This document shows, piece by piece, positions 59,838 to 64,000 of a stretch of 64,000 bases of DNA. Origin of the DNA: Stichopus chloronotus (lineage: Eukaryota > Echinodermata > Holothuroidea > Aspidochirotida > Stichopodidae). The DNA is taken from positions 13,385,116 through 13,449,115 of the forward strand of contig CM037830.1 in the NCBI GenBank assembly GCA_021234535.1, read 5' to 3'. The notes beneath the pieces were generated by a model. That model was given only the letters and a program-made list of their open reading frames with translations. It ran no database searches and was not told the origin of the DNA. The number at the start of each line of letters is the position of its first letter. Position 1 is the stretch's first letter. Made by a program: the position numbers and the translations under genes.

Positions 59838-62800
59838 CTGCATAAATTTGGGGAAAAAAAAGGGATCCTGAAAAGTTGTGCAATAGGATAAAAAGTGGAA
59901 CTCAATTAAATATAATGTAAGTGACCTGCATCTAGTCTAATAAAGTTTCTATGTTATCATTTTCAGTCCTGAGAAGTACTCCTTTGCTGTACTTAAATGT
60001 GAAATTATGAAACCACAGTGCTTACTGTACCACATAAATAACTCATGATGTTTCTCCAGTCTGAGTGTGCTAAAACTCTCTCTATGGTGAATGAGCGAAC
60101 TGACAAGCACTAAGGGCTACAATGCAGCATGTCTTGTGTTGGATGCCTACAGAGAACAAAGGCTATGTATATATGTGTTGCCATGCAGTCCAAACATTTT
60201 CATGACCAAAAATGAGCCCTCACTACTCTATGATGTGCAGTAAGATTGCTATCCGCCAGGATTATAAGCACTCCCTCCGTAGGGTGATTGAGTCCTAAAT
60301 TTGCCTAATTTGATCCAATAAGTACTCTAACATCTTGCATTTACTGAAGCCCATAGGAACTCTGTACCTCCAGGTCTCTTCCATATGAAATAACTGCATA
60401 GTCATTTCAATTATCACTTTGCAATGGTAATGTATTCCACACATGGAATATGTTGATAGCTCTGACATCATATTCACTCCAAAGTGAGAATGCACACACT
60501 GTTGCAATGGCAATTGTACAAAATCTCTACTTTCAAGATGAAAAATTTCTACAAATATGACTGTTCACCAAACTGTGACAGAATTATAACAAAATTGAAA
60601 TCTGAAGCATGTACACCTTTAATAACTGGAACCAAAATTTTAAAAATGTTTGGGGAAATGGATTGACATTCAAATCTTCCAGAGGGAAATTAAGGAAAGT
60701 AAAGAACTTTCTGATACACAGATCACAAATTTCATCTGACTATTGTCCAAAACTACTGTACAGCAACCTCTACAATATACTCCTATATTCAACAAAATTC
60801 AATACATACTAAAGCTTTCAATATTCTCTTGGCCATGAAATAAGAAAGGGAGTACATTGTTCATTTCTGCATCAGAGTCAAGGACCATAATGCTGCTTAT
60901 TGGGAAGTCAGTATCTTCAAGTAAAAATTAGATCAATCAATATTATATTATACCGTTGGTTTTGTTGACACAGTGCTACAATGTACTTGTGGGAAATTGG
61001 AAAGGAAAACAAGCTGAACTGTTATTCTATCATAGTTTGAATAATAGATGTTTCAATGGTGTTTGTTTCACCCTTAAAGGGACTGACCTTCAAATCATTT
61101 CCAAACAGGTAGGAATGATAACATAAATATTGAAGTGGAAAAGCGAAAACTAAACTGTCTGAAGAGCATTCTATTAGATTTGTCTGCAGCTACTGTAATT
61201 TTCAAGTGAAGTAAATATGTAAGTTCAGCTCTTAAACTTAGTTCAATGGAACTCAATACAGACACAACAGTGGATTTTGTTGAGCAACATCGAACTGACA
61301 CTTTCTTGTGACTCAAAGTTCCATTACAGGGAAATGTCATAGGCCTTTAATATAAAGGATACAAAGTAACAGATTGTAAGAGATAAACTTAACTGGAGCT
61401 TGCAATTATATTGGATGACTTATGTATGCTGTAAACATGGATATTATTATGTAGAACAAAATGTGCACTATCCATGGGATAATAGAGAGTCAACAGAGAA
61501 GTTTGACAGAGAAAATTTGAAGGCTTTTTCTGTCTGTCTCAAAGTCACAACATAAGAGCAGATGACCTACTAAACAAGGGACACAATTAAGACAAAAAAA
61601 AAACATTTGTATACTGGAGTGTGCTATGAGTCCGATACTAACATCTTGTATGGACAGTCAGTCCGCAGCTCCCTGAAAAGTGCTTGTTTTCTTGTACATT
61701 TTATGCAAGACAGTTTGTGATGTTGTCATGGCAATGATGAATACTAATGAGAAGAGACAAGGGTTTTCAGGTGGTGATAGATCCCTGCTTCGAAAAATGT
61801 AGACTATCAAATTAAGTTAAAATGATTAACAAATCACTACAGATTGTTCTCATAAAGTTTATGATGAGGAGAATAGGGTAAAACTGTACATAGTGAGGCC
61901 TTTCAGTTTAACCAAAACATGTTTCTTAATCGTAATGCTTGTTTTGGTGGCCAAGATTAATTTCAGAAGAGAAAACACCACTCTCATTTTTTACCAAATG
62001 AAATGACACATTGTATGTGATGTAATTCAACACAAAACACAATATATGACACATAATTCATTGTATCCCATATAAGTAAATAAAAGCACATTATATGTAA
62101 TATAATTCAAAACAAAACAAATCATTACATGACATAATTTTTTTTGTTTTTACTAATGTGTTTTTGTTCAACTACATTGCGTACAATGAATTACAGTATA
62201 TGTCCTCTTAATGACTTTGGATGAACAACTCAAAAGTTTGGTCTTTAGAAATATGTTGTCAACATACTCTGGATAACTCTTGGCTGACATCCTGCCAGCA
62301 GCATTCCCTTCAAATTTATTTCACAAATGATATATCAACAGATCAAGAACATTTGGTATATGAGCAAGAAATCATTTGAGGGACACTATGAAATAAACAG
62401 ACGGTTATCATGAAAGTATTAATCCTTCCATATTGTTACCAAGGTAACAATCCTAGTAGAAAAAGACTAAACAAAAGAAAAAAGAAGAAAAAAGAAGAAA
62501 AAGGAAGAAGGTGCAAAACAGGACCATATACTGGTACAGAGCAAGGTTTCACAATAGTTGTGAATGCTCTACTGCTTGATGCTCTTTTGGAATACTTGAT
62601 GGATTAGATTTCTGATTATCAGAAGGTATATCTTGCCATAGTCTAAAGCAATAATTATTCAACAACAATCAATAAACATTGATGGATGGATATAAAGTAG
62701 ACTTTGGTGACAGAGCAGCTAGAGTCATGAAATAGACATAAATGTACATTTTGATCTGGCAGGTTGCATCCTTATTGTGAAGGGAAAATGCTAATATTAC

Positions 62801-62909
62801 CGGTTTACTTTCATGAAGTGATATTTCAAATTCAAGGCTAGAAGCCTAACATGTTTTGCCTTATGAAGTTTAATCATGCTTCCAGCAAGGATTTATATGA
62901 CTCACTAAC
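59838..62909 (-). other. NWD1-like intron 1
   Basis: A 3-kb intron with no recognised exon. A diverged duplicated segment ('acattgtatgtgatgtaattcaacacaaaac') recurs within 62010-62150. A lysine/AAG-rich purine stretch lies at 62459-62512. Confidence 0.6.
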
Positions 62910-63112
62910 CATGAAATTCGGTCCGAGTGAAATTTCTTGGCACTTCTGGATTTCTTGGAGGCAAAGAAAGGTGGTCATGTGATCAGTGGTGGCCGTGTCC
63001 CTGACACCCCATCTCATGTCAACCAACTGGAAATCGAGGCCTCGGTTGCGACACCACTGAGACAACACCGGTTCCACTTCATCCAGGATGATGTTCCTCT
63101 CAGCTGCCATAT
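62910..63112 (-). CDS. NWD1-like, exon 1 in window (conserved N-terminal region)
   Basis: Acceptor TTTCTCAG at 63113-63120, donor ATG/GTTAGT. It encodes MAAERNIILDEVEPVL, then LVDMRWGVRDTATTDHM and GPNFM, the characteristic start of the NWD family's N-terminal domain. It enters in phase 1 (the first codon needs one base from an upstream exon), so the true start lies farther 5'. Confidence 0.9.
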
Positions 63113-63993
63113 CTGAGAAACAAAATGATGAATGCAGCAAAAGCGTTTAGGAATCCAAAATTACGATGATAATGCATTGTACATCCAGTCCCTAGTCAAA
63201 AAAAAAAAAAATGAAGAAGAAAACAGAACTTTTGTTTCAATGTATGCCGCAGCAAGATTCTGTTGTATTGGAAATGTATATGAAAGAAGTGCAAAAGAAA
63301 ATTGTGCAAAGATTTCCAAAACTTAAAGACTCAATTCAGTTTGTTCATTCCGAGGCTGTGTGTAATAAGTCTGACTGTTACATTAATTCTTACTTTTCCC
63401 CACAACATTCCCCACATATTTCACTGCACTCTTGCTTTACACTTTCCACCTATAAAATCTTCAGGTGCAAAATAAATTTCTTCTTTGGATTACTTGTTTA
63501 AGTTTTTGTCTTGTTATTCAGATTTAAGGAAAGCAAATCATTGCCATTGACCCAATGCATTTGCAAAGGGGTTTCCAGAAGGATTTCTACATCACTGAGT
63601 TAAGTGAATGTTGGGAAAGTAAGCTAAGCTGCTTATCAGGTAAGAACATAGTTGGCTGAGCAAGCTTTGATTTACAGATTTGTTGTATTCAAGTGTGAAA
63701 AGGTTAGACAGGTCCAGGTCTGACATTAGACCTATAATATACAATTTTACAAAGTATACATACTTACCATTCAACCCTTGTTACTTATTGATATTACCAG
63801 TGCTTTCTGCCATTTCCAAGATTATGGCACCATTTTTCAAGTGCAGAAGGTAGAGAGTACTGAAGAGTAACAATTCATTGCAGTGCTTCACCTTAATTGG
63901 GTAAAACAACTGGTAATAATTAGGACAAAGTGTACTACTAATCCTCATGATTCACATTCAGCTGCCTCAAACCTAGAAAGTTACAGTAATTAC

Positions 63994-64000
63994 CTCCAGG
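63994..64000 (-). CDS. Possible 3' end of the preceding NWD1-like exon at the window edge
   Basis: On the minus strand the last window bases read CCTGGAG followed by GTAATT. If this is a donor, it supplies the single G that exon 1 needs to form an Asp codon, giving PGD joined to MAAERN. Only seven bases are visible, so this is a guess. Confidence 0.25.

Larger units (their letters stand above)
39956..64000 (-). other. NWD1-like NACHT and WD-repeat gene (17 exons in window, 5' end off the edge)
   Basis: The product is a predicted cytosolic signalling/scaffold ATPase with an N-terminal region, a NACHT NTPase and C-terminal WD40 repeats, about 1,546 codons here, close to the length of vertebrate NWD1. 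The call rests on VVDMRWGVRD-type N-terminal sequence (here LVDMRWGVRDTATTDHMTT), the Walker A GPSGSGKT and Walker B LLILLDSVDQL in exon 4, the conserved LSLDDDVLDEIYQYW block in exon 6, and WD40 blocks from exon 10 onward. All exon joins keep phase (GT/AG throughout), which strongly supports the model. Exon 4 needs two single-base frame corrections, so the allele as assembled cannot make the whole protein. Orthology to NWD1 rather than NWD2 is favoured by the MRWGVRD and GIVRCLCFSRDDKY segments but not tested. Exon numbering is within this window. Confidence 0.88.

Overview
The window is intron-rich, AT-rich nuclear DNA of an animal. It has spliced multi-exon genes with canonical GT/AG sites, an animal class A receptor, a secreted cholinesterase-type esterase, an NWD1-type NACHT/WD40 gene, and dense MITE, SINE and LINE debris. 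A marine invertebrate deuterostome (echinoderm-like) is my best guess. That rests on gene repertoire and repeat style, not on a diagnostic marker. No bacterial operons, CRISPR arrays or viral genes were seen.

Layout: 1-10 kb holds repeats and no solid gene. It contains a TA-flanked inverted-repeat element (1.72-2.63 kb) with a second inverted-repeat element nested inside, and a ~140-bp-unit array (4.0-5.4 kb). At 10.3-11.0 kb is an apparently single-exon Tctex1/DYNLT-family dynein light chain gene (+). At 11.3-12.3 kb is a MITE-like repeat ('A') split by a tRNA-type SINE. At 17.1-18.2 kb is an intronless adenosine-receptor-like GPCR (+). At 19.9-21.2 kb a second repeat A copy is split by a 5'-truncated LINE that still encodes the last residues of its reverse transcriptase. 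At 25.2-31.7 kb is a complete four-exon carboxylesterase/cholinesterase-family gene (+, 550 aa, triad intact). Its first intron carries a large palindromic element. From 39.96 kb to the right edge is one large minus-strand gene of the NWD1 type. I reconstructed 17 exons (about 1,546 codons) with consistent splice phases throughout; only its 5' end lies off the window. Two of these exons (14 and 16) lack any sizeable ORF of their own and were found by reading splice sites.

Points most worth a second look: (i) two single-base frame shifts inside the NACHT exon of an otherwise intact NWD1-like gene; (ii) a decayed copy of part of exon 10 in intron 14; (iii) repeat arrays whose units carry AGGTCA half-sites as DR1 and DR4, the classic nuclear-receptor layouts; (iv) a palindromic element in the esterase intron with two divergent, near-identical micro-ORFs around a TATA-containing spacer; (v) a left/right contrast in the window: G/C homopolymers of 10-15 nt (16 found) and the palindrome TAGGCCTA (10 found) occur only in the left ~36 kb. 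I found no clear candidate for a wholly new biological system; the closest leads are (iii) and (iv).

The genes look functionally independent: a ciliary/cytoplasmic dynein subunit, a membrane receptor, a secreted hydrolase and a cytosolic NACHT/WD40 scaffold. All positions come from reading the sequence by eye; no similarity search was run.
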